Source of the DNA: Natronocalculus amylovorans
Lineage (GTDB): Archaea; Halobacteriota; Halobacteria; Halobacteriales; Haloferacaceae
Direction: 5' to 3'
Assembly (NCBI RefSeq): GCF_023638035.1
Contig: NZ_JAKRVX010000001.1
Coordinates: forward strand, 248,001 to 312,000
Length of the DNA: 64,000 nucleotides
In this document: positions 1-9,132 of the stretch, one piece after another
Numbering within the stretch: the stretch's first letter is position 1
How the letters are laid out: every line of letters starts with the position of its first letter
Translations under genes and position numbers: made by a program
The notes under the pieces: generated by a model
What the model was told of the DNA's origin: nothing
Database searches by the model: none
Seen by the model: only the letters and a program-made list of their open reading frames with translations

Positions 1-1596
1 GATTTTCATTTTTTCAAAGAGTGGCTCAAGAGAGACCGTTTTCTCAATGAGCGCTGCAGCGCGATCGTACGGATCTGTCGATTCCATTTCAATATCCGGA
101 CGCGATCGATCCGCTGAGCGATACACTGCAGCAACAAATCCATCCCGTACAGTTTCGTTTTCAAAGAGCCCGTGTAGATACGTCCCAAGGACAGACTCAT
201 TGCAGTACCCAAGCGCTGGCGATCGATCGGTAACGCGAGCCTCAACATCTGCATCAGCATCAGCATCGGTATCAGTATCCGCGTCACCAAACGGAAGCGA
301 TCGGGTATCCACGGCCTCACCTGCAACGGCAGTTGTCTCTCCAGTATGAATCTCATACCCAGTGACAGTCCCGGAGACACCCGCAAGCGGACCGACGCCA
401 TCAACCGTCAGCGTCGCTGGACGAACCTGTTTCTCCGAAAAAAAGCGTGTCTCAACCGGGAGGAGCCCAAGCCCAGCGAGACAGTCATCGGTATCTGTTT
501 CGCTTGTTGCCTCGGTGTGAACAGCAGTGAGTTTCTCACCGAGCATCTGATAGCCGCCGCAAAGTCCGACGATCGGCCCGTCAAACGATCGGATCTGTTC
601 TGCCATCCCCTGCTCGTAGAGTGCGAGCAGATCGTTGACGGTGTTTTTTGTGCCGGACAGAATCAGTGCATCGGCGTCACTGAGATCATCATCCAGTGGA
701 GTATAGACGATTCGGACGCCAGGAACACGCGCAAGCGGTTCAAGATCGGTCATATTCGAGGCACGTGGAAATCGCGGAACCGCAATGGTGACGGACGATT
801 CAGGCGGGACGCCATCATCCGCACCAGTACGTTTCCGCTCCCCTTCAGCAGGCAGTGAGACGCTATCTTCTTCCGGCAACCCCGGATCGTCATACGGAAT
901 GACACCTAACACAGGAACGTCGGTTCGTTTCTCAAACGCATCTAGTCCTGGCTCAAGGAGCGAGGGGTCACCGCGGAACTTTGTGATGATCACCCCACAA
1001 ACCTGTTCACGAAGGTCATCAGGCATCAGTTCAAGCGTCCCAACAAGCGACGCAAAGACGCCGCCACGTTCGATATCCCCGACGAGAACGATCGATGCCT
1101 CTGCAAATCGGGCCGTCTCAACATTTGCTAAATCGCGATGGTGAAGGTTAATTTCGGCAATCGAGCCTGCGCCCTCTGCAACAATAACCTCATGTTCGCT
1201 CGCAAGCCGATCGTGTGCGGAACGCGCGGTTTCACGCGCCTGTTTCCAGTGGTCATCGTAGTAGCTCCCAGCAGCGAAGTGGCCAACACCAACGCCATCA
1301 AGCACAAGTTGTGATTCGCCATCACCACGCGGTTTGAGCAGCACCGGATTCATATCAGTCGTTGCGCTCACTCGTGCGGCTCGTGCTTGAACCGCCTGTG
1401 AGACACCAATCTCACCAAATGGAGGGCCATCGGCGTTCGTTCGCGGCACTGCATGTGCGTTGTTGCTCATATTCTGCGCTTTGAAAGGGGCAACTGAGAA
1501 TCCCCGATCAGCGAGGAGCCGACAGAGCCCGGCTGCAACCGTGCTTTTGCCAACATGGCTTGCAGTCCCTGCGATGAGAAGTGTCTCTGCTGACAT
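1..1596 (-). CDS. cbiP: Cobyric acid synthase CbiP (3' end cut by window edge)
   Basis: Glutamine-dependent amidase that converts adenosylcobyrinic acid a,c-diamide to adenosylcobyric acid in cobalamin synthesis. Reading leftward from the ATG at 1596, the frame is open for 532 codons to base 1, so nearly the whole protein is present and only the extreme C-terminus is missing. The N-terminal synthetase domain has the P-loop-like [10 protein letters not shown] at residues 10-19. The C-terminal glutamine amidotransferase domain has GLCGGYQML with catalytic Cys346 (codon 559-561), followed by GYEIHTGE and GTYLHGLF, which are typical of CobQ/CbiP. The start is 8 bases after the cobA stop, consistent with one leftward cob operon. 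The identification is firm. Confidence 0.95.
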   Translation of the reverse strand, partial: MSAETLLIAGTASHVGKSTVAAGLCRLLADRGFSVAPFKAQNMSNNAHAVPRTNADGPPFGEIGVSQAVQARAARVSATTDMNPVLLKPRGDGESQLVLDGVGVGHFAAGSYYDDHWKQARETARSAHDRLASEHEVIVAEGAGSIAEINLHHRDLANVETARFAEASIVLVGDIERGGVFASLVGTLELMPDDLREQVCGVIITKFRGDPSLLEPGLDAFEKRTDVPVLGVIPYDDPGLPEEDSVSLPAEGERKRTGADDGVPPESSVTIAVPRFPRASNMTDLEPLARVPGVRIVYTPLDDDLSDADALILSGTKNTVNDLLALYEQGMAEQIRSFDGPIVGLCGGYQMLGEKLTAVHTEATSETDTDDCLAGLGLLPVETRFFSEKQVRPATLTVDGVGPLAGVSGTVTGYEIHTGETTAVAGEAVDTRSLPFGDADTDTDADADADVEARVTDRSPALGYCNESVLGTYLHGLFENETVRDGFVAAVYRSADRSRPDIEMESTDPYDRAAALIEKTVSLEPLFEKMKI

Positions 1597-1604
1597 GAGA
1601 GTAC

Positions 1605-2285
1605 TCAGTACTCAGTCCCACTGCGTGCACGCTGGCCAGCATCGATCGGATGCTTCTCTTTTCCGACCTGTGTGACGAGGTCTGCATGCTCATACAGGTA
1701 TTCGGGTTTGGTGTGACTTCCAGTTAGAACCAACTCCAGTCGGTCAGGAGCGCGATCGATAACGGCCAACACATCATCTTCAGTAAGGAGGCCTTGATCT
1801 GCAGCGTAGAGAATCTCATCCAGAATCAGCATATGAACGCCCGCAGCAGGATCGCTATCGGGATCAATCGGCTCTGACAACACTGCATCTTGCGCAGCGT
1901 CAAGGAGTGCAAACGTCCGTTCAAGGGCTGCATCCGCGTTTGTTTGATGGTCGCTATCCTCGCTTCCGTCTGCAAGCCCGTGCCAGCCGTAGTGGCCAGT
2001 ATTTTCGTAACTGAACCCCGGCATGGCGGCGATCGCGTTGTACTCTCCACGGACGGATTCGACGCTGTCTGCACCGCCTTTCATGAATTGGAGCATATGG
2101 ACTCGATACCCATGGCCGGCGGCACGAAATCCCATTCCCATTGCTGCAGTTGTCTTTCCTTTTCCATCCCCCCACCAGACCTGTGTGAGGCCGAACTCAT
2201 CAGGGGCAGTTGGTTCGATCGACTGTGCTGTTGGCTTGATCCCTTTGCCGGGTGTGTTGCGGCGAACCTCTTTTGGGTCAGTCAT
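1605..2285 (-). CDS. cobA: Cob(I)yrinic acid a,c-diamide adenosyltransferase (CobA/CobO type)
   Basis: Transfers the adenosyl group from ATP to the cobalt of corrinoids, the step that creates the upper ligand of coenzyme B12. The 226-residue protein has an ATP-binding P-loop GDGKGKTT at residues 39-46, then [11 protein letters not shown] and LQFMKGG, and a Walker-B-like LILDEIL. All are hallmarks of the CobA/CobO/BtuR family rather than the PduO family. The first 33 residues are a family-variable, charged extension. It lies just upstream of cbiP in the same orientation. The 32-base gap to cbiZ suggests co-transcription with the rest of the cluster. Confidence 0.95.
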   Translation of the reverse strand: MTDPKEVRRNTPGKGIKPTAQSIEPTAPDEFGLTQVWWGDGKGKTTAAMGMGFRAAGHGYRVHMLQFMKGGADSVESVRGEYNAIAAMPGFSYENTGHYGWHGLADGSEDSDHQTNADAALERTFALLDAAQDAVLSEPIDPDSDPAAGVHMLILDEILYAADQGLLTEDDVLAVIDRAPDRLELVLTGSHTKPEYLYEHADLVTQVGKEKHPIDAGQRARSGTEY

Positions 2286-2317
2286 AAAAGATACTCTGAC
2301 CGCAGGATGCTTGGTTG

Positions 2318-3046
2318 TTACTCACGACTGTGTTGTGAAAGTTCGCTCACAGTGGCAGTTGTTGTTGTTTCAATCCCATACGTCGCATCCGCAACTGATG
2401 TTGGGATCGGAACGGACGCATAGCGTGATTCAAGTGCAGCAACAAGTGCATCTCGAACACAGGCACGGGTCGCATCGCCGACCGCGGTTGCTGAGCCGGA
2501 GAATGTTTCTTTTGAGCCGTTCGGATCACATCCCACGACGATCGCATCGCTTGTGGTTCCAGTAAATCCCGTCAGCGGAAGCAGCGTGGCTGTTTTTGCC
2601 TCTGCAACGATCGCAACGAGATTTGCGAGTGCACCCGACGAGAGTGCCGTTGTGGTCCCCACAATAATATTGATTGTTCCAGGGCGAAACGTCGAGTCAG
2701 TCTGCGCGTATTCAGGTCTATCGGTATCTAACGGGAGCGTGGCTGGGTTCGAAACACCAGCTGTCACGATCGCTTCAACGGATCCATGTTGTGCCCGGCG
2801 TGCATGCCGGAGGTCAACACCGGTCAAGAGCGCAGGACCTCCAGTCGTAAACTCTGCTCCCTCCCGCCGTCGATCGATGTACGCTGACAGATTAGTCTCG
2901 CCCCACCCCTCCGGAACGGTGATATTGTACGCAGCGTCCGCCGTATGGGTCCCTCCACTAACACCGGTCGAGAGCCACCGTGTATGTGGGCGATACGCTT
3001 GGAGGACTCCCGACCGAACCGTACTCTCAAAGACATTCTCAGACAT
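2318..3046 (-). CDS. cbiZ: Adenosylcobinamide amidohydrolase CbiZ
   Basis: CbiZ cleaves the aminopropanol arm of adenosylcobinamide to give adenosylcobyric acid, so the cell can re-enter the pathway with salvaged corrinoids. The 242-residue protein shows the family's TRWLSTGVSGG near the N-terminus, a TAGVSNPA stretch in the middle, and the glycine/threonine-rich GTINIIVGT. I chose the ATG at 3046 because it gives the usual N-terminus (MSENVFEST). It overlaps the end of cobD by 8 bases, which fits translational coupling. A longer upstream reading would run about 110 bases into cobD. Its presence beside cbiP and cbiB points to archaeal-style cobinamide salvage. Confidence 0.92.
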   Translation of the reverse strand: MSENVFESTVRSGVLQAYRPHTRWLSTGVSGGTHTADAAYNITVPEGWGETNLSAYIDRRREGAEFTTGGPALLTGVDLRHARRAQHGSVEAIVTAGVSNPATLPLDTDRPEYAQTDSTFRPGTINIIVGTTTALSSGALANLVAIVAEAKTATLLPLTGFTGTTSDAIVVGCDPNGSKETFSGSATAVGDATRACVRDALVAALESRYASVPIPTSVADATYGIETTTTATVSELSQHSRE

Positions 3047-4079
3047 TGAGCGCCTCAAGCAGTCGATCGTTCTGCGATGGTTGTTTAATTGCGACCCGAA
3101 TGTGGGAATCAAGCCCACGGAACGTTGTCGCATCACGAATTGCAACTCCGTGTTCACGTGTCTCCGCCACTATTTCCGCAACCGGTCTGTCAGTCTCCAG
3201 CAATAGAAATGGTGCAGCAGAGGGATATACGGTAAACCGCTCTGAGAGCCGATCGGTCATTCTGGTTCGCTCGGTAGCGACGCGTTCGATTGTCTCTTTC
3301 ACGAACGCGGTTTGCGAGAAACAGTGTTCACCGACACGGCTTGCAGGCGTGCTCAATCCCCATGTTGGCTTCGCTGTCGACAGTCGGTCGCCGAGTGAGT
3401 CAGTTGTTGCAAGGAACCCAGCCCGGAGTCCGGGGAGGCCAAATATTTTGGTGAGCGATCGAGCCACAACGACACCATCCATCCCAACAAGTGAGCCTGC
3501 ATTCGTATAATCAAGAAATGCCTCATCGACCAGCAAGGTTGTCTCTGCGTCGACACAGCGCGTTGCAAACGAGGTGAGTGCGGAGCGATCGTACAGCGTA
3601 CCGGTTGGATTGTTTGGATTGCAGACAATGGCAACATCGTGGCCAGTAGGGTCGCAGCTGAGAATTGAATCATGCGAGACAAACACCGGTGTTGCACCCT
3701 GCAGCCTGACCTCTCGGGCATACTCACCAAAGCTCGGTGTTGGAACAAGGACCGAATCACCCTGTGAGAGCGTACACTCAAAGAGTAGACGCATTCCGAC
3801 CAACCCACCCGCAGTTGGAATGATTGACGCCGGTGTGAGCGGGGTCGCATGTACATCTGCCTGTGTGTGCTCCCATGTGAGATATTCCGCTGCAGCAGTT
3901 CGGTACGATCGGTAGGCCGGATCCGGATACCGTTTTGCGGCCGCAAAAGCGTCCATATAGGCCGCATGCGTGCCAGGCGGTGTGTTCGGGTTTGTGTTTG
4001 CACTGAAATCTAACACGCGTGGATCTGGGTCTCCGCCGTGTGGAACCTGTCCGAGCGTGTCGATCGCGCTATGATCCAT
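3039..4079 (-). CDS. cobD: L-threonine-O-3-phosphate decarboxylase CobD
   Basis: PLP-dependent enzyme of aminotransferase fold type I. In this context it most likely makes (R)-1-amino-2-propanol phosphate, the nucleotide-loop linker of cobalamin. The 346-residue protein carries CNPNNPTG at 153-160, VDEAF at 184-188 and the PLP-binding SLTKIFGLPG with Lys211. On sequence alone it could be histidinol-phosphate aminotransferase, a close relative. The tight packing with cbiZ (8-base overlap) and cbiB/cobS/cobY nearby favours CobD. The ATG at 4079 gives MDHSAIDTLGQVPHGGD, and the HGGD motif is usual at the start of CobD. Confidence 0.88.
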   Translation of the reverse strand: MDHSAIDTLGQVPHGGDPDPRVLDFSANTNPNTPPGTHAAYMDAFAAAKRYPDPAYRSYRTAAAEYLTWEHTQADVHATPLTPASIIPTAGGLVGMRLLFECTLSQGDSVLVPTPSFGEYAREVRLQGATPVFVSHDSILSCDPTGHDVAIVCNPNNPTGTLYDRSALTSFATRCVDAETTLLVDEAFLDYTNAGSLVGMDGVVVARSLTKIFGLPGLRAGFLATTDSLGDRLSTAKPTWGLSTPASRVGEHCFSQTAFVKETIERVATERTRMTDRLSERFTVYPSAAPFLLLETDRPVAEIVAETREHGVAIRDATTFRGLDSHIRVAIKQPSQNDRLLEALNV

Positions 4080-4182
4080 TACTCACTCTGGGTCCGTTAC
4101 CCACTTCAATCCCACTAGAAGACAGAGACTGCCGCGCTGTGAAGCTTTTTGTGGTGGTGTCACATTGTGATTTCAGAGCACC

Positions 4183-5112
4183 ATGACACGACCAGACGGG
4201 TTATCCGATCCACCCTCACTCACACCGTATTTTGACGTCCCACACACTGATGGCTACGCATCACTCTCCGACGGCTATCTCTACTACCGGAAGTTTGGAA
4301 CCGGAGAGAACGTCCTCATTGGGCTTCACGGTGGCCCAGGATCAACACACGACTACCTTGCACCGGTCGTTGATCTTCTCGGGGATGACTGGACGATCTA
4401 TTTATATGATCAGTTTGGCTGTGGCCGATCGAAGCGGCCGCCGGACGGAGAGTTCGATTATTACACTGTTGAAGGCTACCGCGATCGGCTAGATGCGTTT
4501 CGACAGGCGATCGGCGTTGAGACGGTGACACTCTATGGACACTCATGGGGTGGGATGTTAGCACAGGAGTACGCGCTGGCATATCCAGAGCACGTTCAGG
4601 GGCTTGTTCTGGCAAATACCTTATCGGAGACCCAACGGGCAGCAGCGTCGATGCGTGCGGCTGCATCATCTCTCTCTACGGACGATCGGGAACTGTTTGA
4701 CCAGTTGGTCGAAGCACGAGCCTTTGACGACGATCGATTCAGTGCGTTTGACGAAGCGATCAGGGAGAACCATGTGCTTCGAACGGAGAGAAAGCCACTC
4801 CACTACGAAATCGGGACTACGTTCAATATGGATATTTATGGCCTCATGTGGGGACAAAGCGAGTTCGTTGTTGCTGAGACCGCCCGGCTTCGTGGGTGGG
4901 ATGTGACCGACGAGATCCCTGCGATCGACTGTCCAACGCTTGTTTTGAGCGGCGAATACGATGAGATCGAGCCTTCGATTGCTGAAGAGATTGCAGCCAC
5001 CATCCCCGGTGCAGAACTGTTTGTCTTTTCGGATGCGAGCCACATGCCGTTTTGGGAACAGCGCGAGAAACACCAGTCAGTTGTTTCTGGCTTTTTATCA
5101 ACCGTTGTGTGA
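4183..5112 (+). CDS. Proline iminopeptidase-like alpha/beta hydrolase
   Basis: Alpha/beta-hydrolase of peptidase family S33, predicted to remove N-terminal proline or act on small amides. The 309-residue protein has the oxyanion-hole motif HGGPG at 49-53 and the nucleophile elbow GHSWGG with Ser121. Toward the C-terminus are a candidate acid in LSGEYDEIEP and a candidate His in DASHMPFW. It has no signal peptide, so it is probably cytoplasmic. It points right inside a leftward cobalamin cluster, and its 3' end overlaps that of cobY by 15 bases. This suggests an insertion between cob genes rather than a role in B12 synthesis. The family call is firm but the substrate is not. Confidence 0.85.
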   Translation: MTRPDGLSDPPSLTPYFDVPHTDGYASLSDGYLYYRKFGTGENVLIGLHGGPGSTHDYLAPVVDLLGDDWTIYLYDQFGCGRSKRPPDGEFDYYTVEGYRDRLDAFRQAIGVETVTLYGHSWGGMLAQEYALAYPEHVQGLVLANTLSETQRAAASMRAAASSLSTDDRELFDQLVEARAFDDDRFSAFDEAIRENHVLRTERKPLHYEIGTTFNMDIYGLMWGQSEFVVAETARLRGWDVTDEIPAIDCPTLVLSGEYDEIEPSIAEEIAATIPGAELFVFSDASHMPFWEQREKHQSVVSGFLSTVV

Positions 5113-5700
5113 ACAGTACCGTTCTGCAACCGCCCGATCGGCCGGTCGATTTACATTAACGGCCAGTTCGAGATCGGTTCGGACGATCGTCTCCTCACCA
5201 TCTGATGCAACAGTATTGACACCGCTTGGTGTAACAGAGTCATCAGCACCGGCAGGTGTAAATGAGGTATCGGCACTGAGTCCAAGCGCTCGTTTCCGAG
5301 CAACGGGAACACAGACTGTGGTCGATCGCACAGGCACAATGAGAGACTGACACAGATCATCGATGAGCGAGCCAGTTAGGAGTGGCAGATCAGCGGCAAC
5401 CGTTAGAACAGGCATCGATAGCCCTTCTAGGGCCGCTGAGAGATCAGCGACATACCCCTCACCCGATGTTTCGATCACCGTAAGATCCGGCTGTGATTCT
5501 AGGTACGTCGTCGTCTCAGGTGTATGCGGTGACGTGACGCAAACAACCGTCTCGATCGAACTGGCTCGGAGTGCGTTGCAAACGCGATCGACCATTGGCG
5601 TCCCACAAATCTCAACCAGCGGTTTTTCGGTCTCCGTATCGACAAGTCGTGTTCCTTTGCCACCACAAAGAACGAGTGCAGTCGTTACAGGAAGATCCAT
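5098..5700 (-). CDS. cobY: GTP:adenosylcobinamide-phosphate guanylyltransferase CobY
   Basis: Archaeal replacement for the guanylyltransferase half of bacterial CobU. It activates adenosylcobinamide phosphate with GTP to form AdoCbi-GDP. The 200-residue protein has the nucleotidyltransferase signature LVLCGGKGTRL at 9-19, followed by EKPLVEICGTPMVDRV, and a later VAADLPLLT. This is the usual layout of MobA/CobY-like NTP transferases. The match to CobY rather than a molybdenum cofactor enzyme rests on position directly before cobS and cbiB. Its start lies inside the end of cobS (16-base overlap), so the two are probably translationally coupled. Confidence 0.92.
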   Translation of the reverse strand: MDLPVTTALVLCGGKGTRLVDTETEKPLVEICGTPMVDRVCNALRASSIETVVCVTSPHTPETTTYLESQPDLTVIETSGEGYVADLSAALEGLSMPVLTVAADLPLLTGSLIDDLCQSLIVPVRSTTVCVPVARKRALGLSADTSFTPAGADDSVTPSGVNTVASDGEETIVRTDLELAVNVNRPADRAVAERYCSHNG

Positions 5701-6437
5701 CCAAGCACCCCTGCATGGAGGCCGACAACGCGACCCAGCTCATTTGTTGCACCGATCACATCACCAGTTGCGCCACCGAGCGATCGGTTCGCCCACCACA
5801 ACAGAACGAGTGCAACAAAGAGTGGTGATAAAAGGGCTGCAAAGATCGCACCGGATGCAAACGGCGGCGGATAGAGCGCAATCGGCAATGCCGCGATCAG
5901 TGCAATCCCGAACGATTTGGGACCGTTAACGGACAGCAGTTGTGAGCCAAGCCCATCGTGTGCTGCGGTTCCATAACAGATAATAAACACCATTGCGAGC
6001 TTTGCACCGACCTCTGCGGCGAGAAAGAGCCGGAAGGAAACAAGCCTTGAGCCAGTCCCACCAACACCTGTTGCACCGAGCGTTAGCGCAAGAAGCGTCA
6101 CACCAAGCAACAGCGTCCCGCCAACCCCCAACTGTGAGTCACCCATCACCGCCAAGCGGTCGGTTGCAGACCCATGAACGACCGCTCCATCGCCAAGGTC
6201 CGCCAATCCATCGGCGTGTGTAATACCGGAAATAAGATAGAGTAAGACGAGATACAGCGGCACAGACGTATTCAATGGGAGCGGAAGCAGAAACACGCTC
6301 CCAGCACCGGCACCAATGAGCGTTCCAACGAGCGGAATCGTTAACGGAAGTTGTCTGAATGCGTCCCAATCGGCTTCAGTTGTTGCGATCGGAACACGAG
6401 TTAAAAAACCGATCGCACCGCGGATTGCTGAGATCAT
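5685..6437 (-). CDS. cobS: Adenosylcobinamide-GDP ribazoletransferase (cobalamin 5'-phosphate synthase) CobS
   Basis: Polytopic membrane enzyme that joins AdoCbi-GDP to alpha-ribazole or its phosphate, closing the nucleotide loop. The 250-residue protein is mostly hydrophobic with about six to seven membrane segments. It carries the acidic metal-binding motif HADGLADLGDG at 74-84, diagnostic of CobS. The N-terminal GAIGFLTRVP is also family-typical. It overlaps cbiB by 4 bases upstream (ATGA) and cobY by 16 bases downstream, so cbiB-cobS-cobY form one coupled unit of membrane and cytoplasmic steps. Confidence 0.93.
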   Translation of the reverse strand: MISAIRGAIGFLTRVPIATTEADWDAFRQLPLTIPLVGTLIGAGAGSVFLLPLPLNTSVPLYLVLLYLISGITHADGLADLGDGAVVHGSATDRLAVMGDSQLGVGGTLLLGVTLLALTLGATGVGGTGSRLVSFRLFLAAEVGAKLAMVFIICYGTAAHDGLGSQLLSVNGPKSFGIALIAALPIALYPPPFASGAIFAALLSPLFVALVLLWWANRSLGGATGDVIGATNELGRVVGLHAGVLGWIFL

Positions 6438-7417
6438 GTTCCACCAATCGCTACCCCCGCAAGCACACAGACCAGAATAAAGAGTCGACCAGCTCTGGAG
6501 ACAACCTGTACACCGCGAAGTGCCTCAGAAACGGTTGGAAGCGAGGCAAGCTCATTGAGTGTGTACACACCCGGCTTTTCAAGTTTGACGTGAAGCGCAC
6601 CAGCGAGCGTTGCCATCGGCCATCCGGAGTTTGGTGACGGTGGGTTTTGTGCCCATCGACGTGCAGACAGCAACGGATCAGGGCTTGGAACTGCAAGTGA
6701 AATGAAACACGCGCTGATGCGTGCTGGAATCCACATGACGAGATCGTCCAGGCGGGCACTTGGAGTCCCCACCCGTTTGCTACGGTAGCCGATCATTGAA
6801 TCCATTGTATTGACTGCTTTCACCCACGATGCCGCAGCGATACCGACCGCAAGTGCAACGGCTGGTGATGTTGGAACTGCCGATGCAAAGACGGATGCAT
6901 CGAGAACAGTTATGAAAAGCGCACCAATTGTAAACGCTCCCAGTGGGCCAACAAGTCCATCTGCGAGATTCTCTGCAACGCTTTCTGTCGCAGCGCTCCG
7001 AATCTGTTCGGGTGAGAGCCCCGCTGCATCACGACCGGCAAGTGCTCGCAGGTCATGCCGTGCCGTTTCGAGATCATCTTTAGTAGCGGTGATAACCGAT
7101 CGGGCGGTTTCGAGGAGCATCCGCTGGCTGAACAGTGTGAATAGCAAGACGCCAGCGACAACTGGAGCTACTTGTGGCACTACTACGCCAACGAGATAGA
7201 CGATACCGCCAAGCACTGCCGCAAAGCCGATCGGGATACAGACTGCAGCGAGTGTCCCGACGAGAAGCGGTCGATCATAAGTGCCGTCAACAGGCTCAAT
7301 GACACGACCTAAAAACACGATGGGATGGAGCCGTGCAGGTGGCTCCGCAAACAGCGTATCAAGTGCGGTTGCAATGATGAGTGCGATCGGAATTGAGAAT
7401 GATACCACCACGCTCAT
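6434..7417 (-). CDS. cbiB: Adenosylcobinamide-phosphate synthase CbiB
   Basis: Integral membrane protein that attaches aminopropanol phosphate (the CobD product) to adenosylcobyric acid. The 327-residue sequence has the N-terminal family signature LDTLFAEPPARLHPIVFLG, ATESVAENLADG in the middle, NTMDSMIGY and the loop NPPSPNSGWPMA. Several hydrophobic segments lie between and after these. The ATG at 7417 overlaps the stop of the HAD gene by 4 bases, and its own stop overlaps the cobS start. This makes a tightly coupled HAD-cbiB-cobS-cobY run. The call is firm. Confidence 0.94.
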   Translation of the reverse strand: MSVVVSFSIPIALIIATALDTLFAEPPARLHPIVFLGRVIEPVDGTYDRPLLVGTLAAVCIPIGFAAVLGGIVYLVGVVVPQVAPVVAGVLLFTLFSQRMLLETARSVITATKDDLETARHDLRALAGRDAAGLSPEQIRSAATESVAENLADGLVGPLGAFTIGALFITVLDASVFASAVPTSPAVALAVGIAAASWVKAVNTMDSMIGYRSKRVGTPSARLDDLVMWIPARISACFISLAVPSPDPLLSARRWAQNPPSPNSGWPMATLAGALHVKLEKPGVYTLNELASLPTVSEALRGVQVVSRAGRLFILVCVLAGVAIGGT

Positions 7418-8037
7418 TCTACTGCCTCAAACCGATCGGGGAGCGTCTGTATCGACGGTACATCTGCCCCAATGTAGCGACCACCACAGGCTTCGATTCC
7501 GCCATCGGTTTGGTCGGTATCGCCAACATGCGTAAGTTCAGAGACTGTGCACTCGAGTTGTGTTGCGACCGCCTCAAACGCGCGGCAGTCGGGTTTTCGC
7601 CAGCCGCAGGCAACGCTCGTCACGATCGTATCAAACGCTGCCCGGTCAATATCCGATCGGATCAGCGTCCGGGCGACTAGTTCCGGAACTGAGCAGTTCG
7701 AGAGCAACCCAACGGGACCAATTGCACCGGCGGCTTCGATCGCGTCCTGTGCGCCAGGTGCGGTCTCAACGTCCGGGTCAAACGCATTGATAACCGCTCG
7801 TCTGATGAGACTGTCGTCCGGCTGTACGTCACCCTGTTTGAGTGCGGCCGAGACGTGCGCCGGAAGCGGAACCTCCGCACCGGATGGGGCGTCTATATGT
7901 GCAGTTCCGTACAGCGAATGCCAATCGTCGGGGACGGTAACGCCGAGCGATCGAAGTTCAGCGGCGACGGCCGCTGCTGGATCGGAGGGGTACGCAACGG
8001 CGACGAGCGTTCCGAATAGATCAAATGAAACTGCCAC
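7414..8037 (-). CDS. HAD-superfamily phosphatase in the cobalamin operon
   Basis: Haloacid-dehalogenase-type hydrolase of about 207 residues. Motif I is FDLFGTLV at the very start, and the later motifs are seen as GWRKPDCRAFE (Lys) and HVGDTDQTDG (acidic pair). The substrate is unknown. I take the GTG at 8037 as start because motif I normally sits within the first ten residues. A GTG at 8109 would add 24 non-conserved residues and overlap the next gene upstream. The stop overlaps the cbiB start by 4 bases, so it is the first gene of a coupled cob unit. That position makes it a candidate for a phosphatase step in B12 assembly, which is inference only. Confidence 0.8.
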   Translation of the reverse strand: MAVSFDLFGTLVAVAYPSDPAAAVAAELRSLGVTVPDDWHSLYGTAHIDAPSGAEVPLPAHVSAALKQGDVQPDDSLIRRAVINAFDPDVETAPGAQDAIEAAGAIGPVGLLSNCSVPELVARTLIRSDIDRAAFDTIVTSVACGWRKPDCRAFEAVATQLECTVSELTHVGDTDQTDGGIEACGGRYIGADVPSIQTLPDRFEAVE

Positions 8038-8099
8038 ACATACAGGTTCGACACGAGGCGCTTGAAAACATCGGTCGATCGAGAGCGAGCAACGAGTTG

Positions 8100-9128
8100 C
8101 TACTGCCACGTTGACGCGATCACACGACGCCAGTTTGTCTGTGCGAGCGCCGCCAGTTCCTCAGCTGTGTAGCCTCGCTCTCGAAGCGCTGCAAAGATCG
8201 GTTTGAGACCGGTTACGTCACCTACCGTATTCGGAATCGTCGCGCCGTCAAAATCAGAGCCGATGCCCACGTGGTCAATTCCAATGTGATCGACAACGTA
8301 CGAGATGTGATCACAGAAGACATCAATCGGCGTCTCCACATCATTGCGCCCATCCGGCCGGATATGTGCCACAGACAGTGTAATACCGACAATACCATCG
8401 GTCTCCGCGATCGCTGTAAGCTGTTCGTCGGTGAGATTGCGTGTTGCTGGACAGACCGAATGTGCACCCGCATGGCTGACAACCATCGGATGCGGTGTTG
8501 TGTCATACACGTCCCAAAATCCACGTTCGTTGAGATGTGCACAGTCAATAACAATCCCAAACTCGCCACATCGAGACACAAGCGAAATACCGTCTTCAGT
8601 GAGGCCGGGGCCAGTATCAGGGGAGTGGTCGTGAATAAACGGGACGCCATGTCCAAACTGATTCGGGCGGCTCCAAACAATACCGACCGATCGCAGTCCG
8701 CGATCGTACAAAGATGAGAGGTTGCGAAGGTCCGATCTAATTGCTGCTGCACCCTCAATATGAGGCACTGCACCAATGAACTCGCCTGTAAGACACGCAT
8801 CTAGCTGGTCAAGAGTGGTGACCGTTTCGAACCCATCAACGGACTTGCTCCACTGGTCCAGCCGATCGAACTGGTCGGCGATTTCACGCGCAGCGATCGG
8901 CTGTGGGACCGCAGCTGGTAGCTCCCCAGCCCACAGGTCGACATCAGCTGCGCCTGCAACTGCATCATTGCCGGCATACGCAGCAAAAAATCCACCCGCA
9001 AAGCCACCAGTTTGTGCACGCGTGAGGTCGATGTGCCCGCCATCAGGGCGATCGGTAATCGATCCTGTCTCACGCGTTGCGAACAACACGTCGTTGTGTC
9101 CGTCAAAGACACGAAGTGGTTCATTCAC
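8100..9128 (-). CDS. Membrane dipeptidase-type metallopeptidase (family M19)
   Basis: Zinc-dependent dipeptidase of the amidohydrolase superfamily, expected to cleave dipeptides. The metal-site motif FDGHNDVLF comes about nine residues in. IDCAHLNERGFWDV, VVSHAGAHSV and HVGIGSDFDG follow, all standard for M19 (renal dipeptidase) proteins. No signal peptide is visible. I prefer the GTG at 9128, which gives a typical short N-terminus and a 4-base gap after the M24 gene. A TTG at 9155 would overlap that gene by 23 bases. It is probably co-transcribed with the upstream M24 peptidase, forming a small peptide-degradation unit. Confidence 0.88.
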   Translation of the reverse strand: MNEPLRVFDGHNDVLFATRETGSITDRPDGGHIDLTRAQTGGFAGGFFAAYAGNDAVAGAADVDLWAGELPAAVPQPIAAREIADQFDRLDQWSKSVDGFETVTTLDQLDACLTGEFIGAVPHIEGAAAIRSDLRNLSSLYDRGLRSVGIVWSRPNQFGHGVPFIHDHSPDTGPGLTEDGISLVSRCGEFGIVIDCAHLNERGFWDVYDTTPHPMVVSHAGAHSVCPATRNLTDEQLTAIAETDGIVGITLSVAHIRPDGRNDVETPIDVFCDHISYVVDHIGIDHVGIGSDFDGATIPNTVGDVTGLKPIFAALRERGYTAEELAALAQTNWRRVIASTWQ

Positions 9129-9132
9129 AGGG

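Noticed and set aside
346-1144. Rightward open frames of 119-170 codons
   Set aside because: They lie antisense to cbiP, whose leftward frame contains clear catalytic motifs; their products are Arg/Ser-rich with no family motifs.
1890-3206. Rightward open frames opposite cobA and cbiZ
   Set aside because: Antisense shadows of well-supported cobalamin genes, with no recognisable domains.
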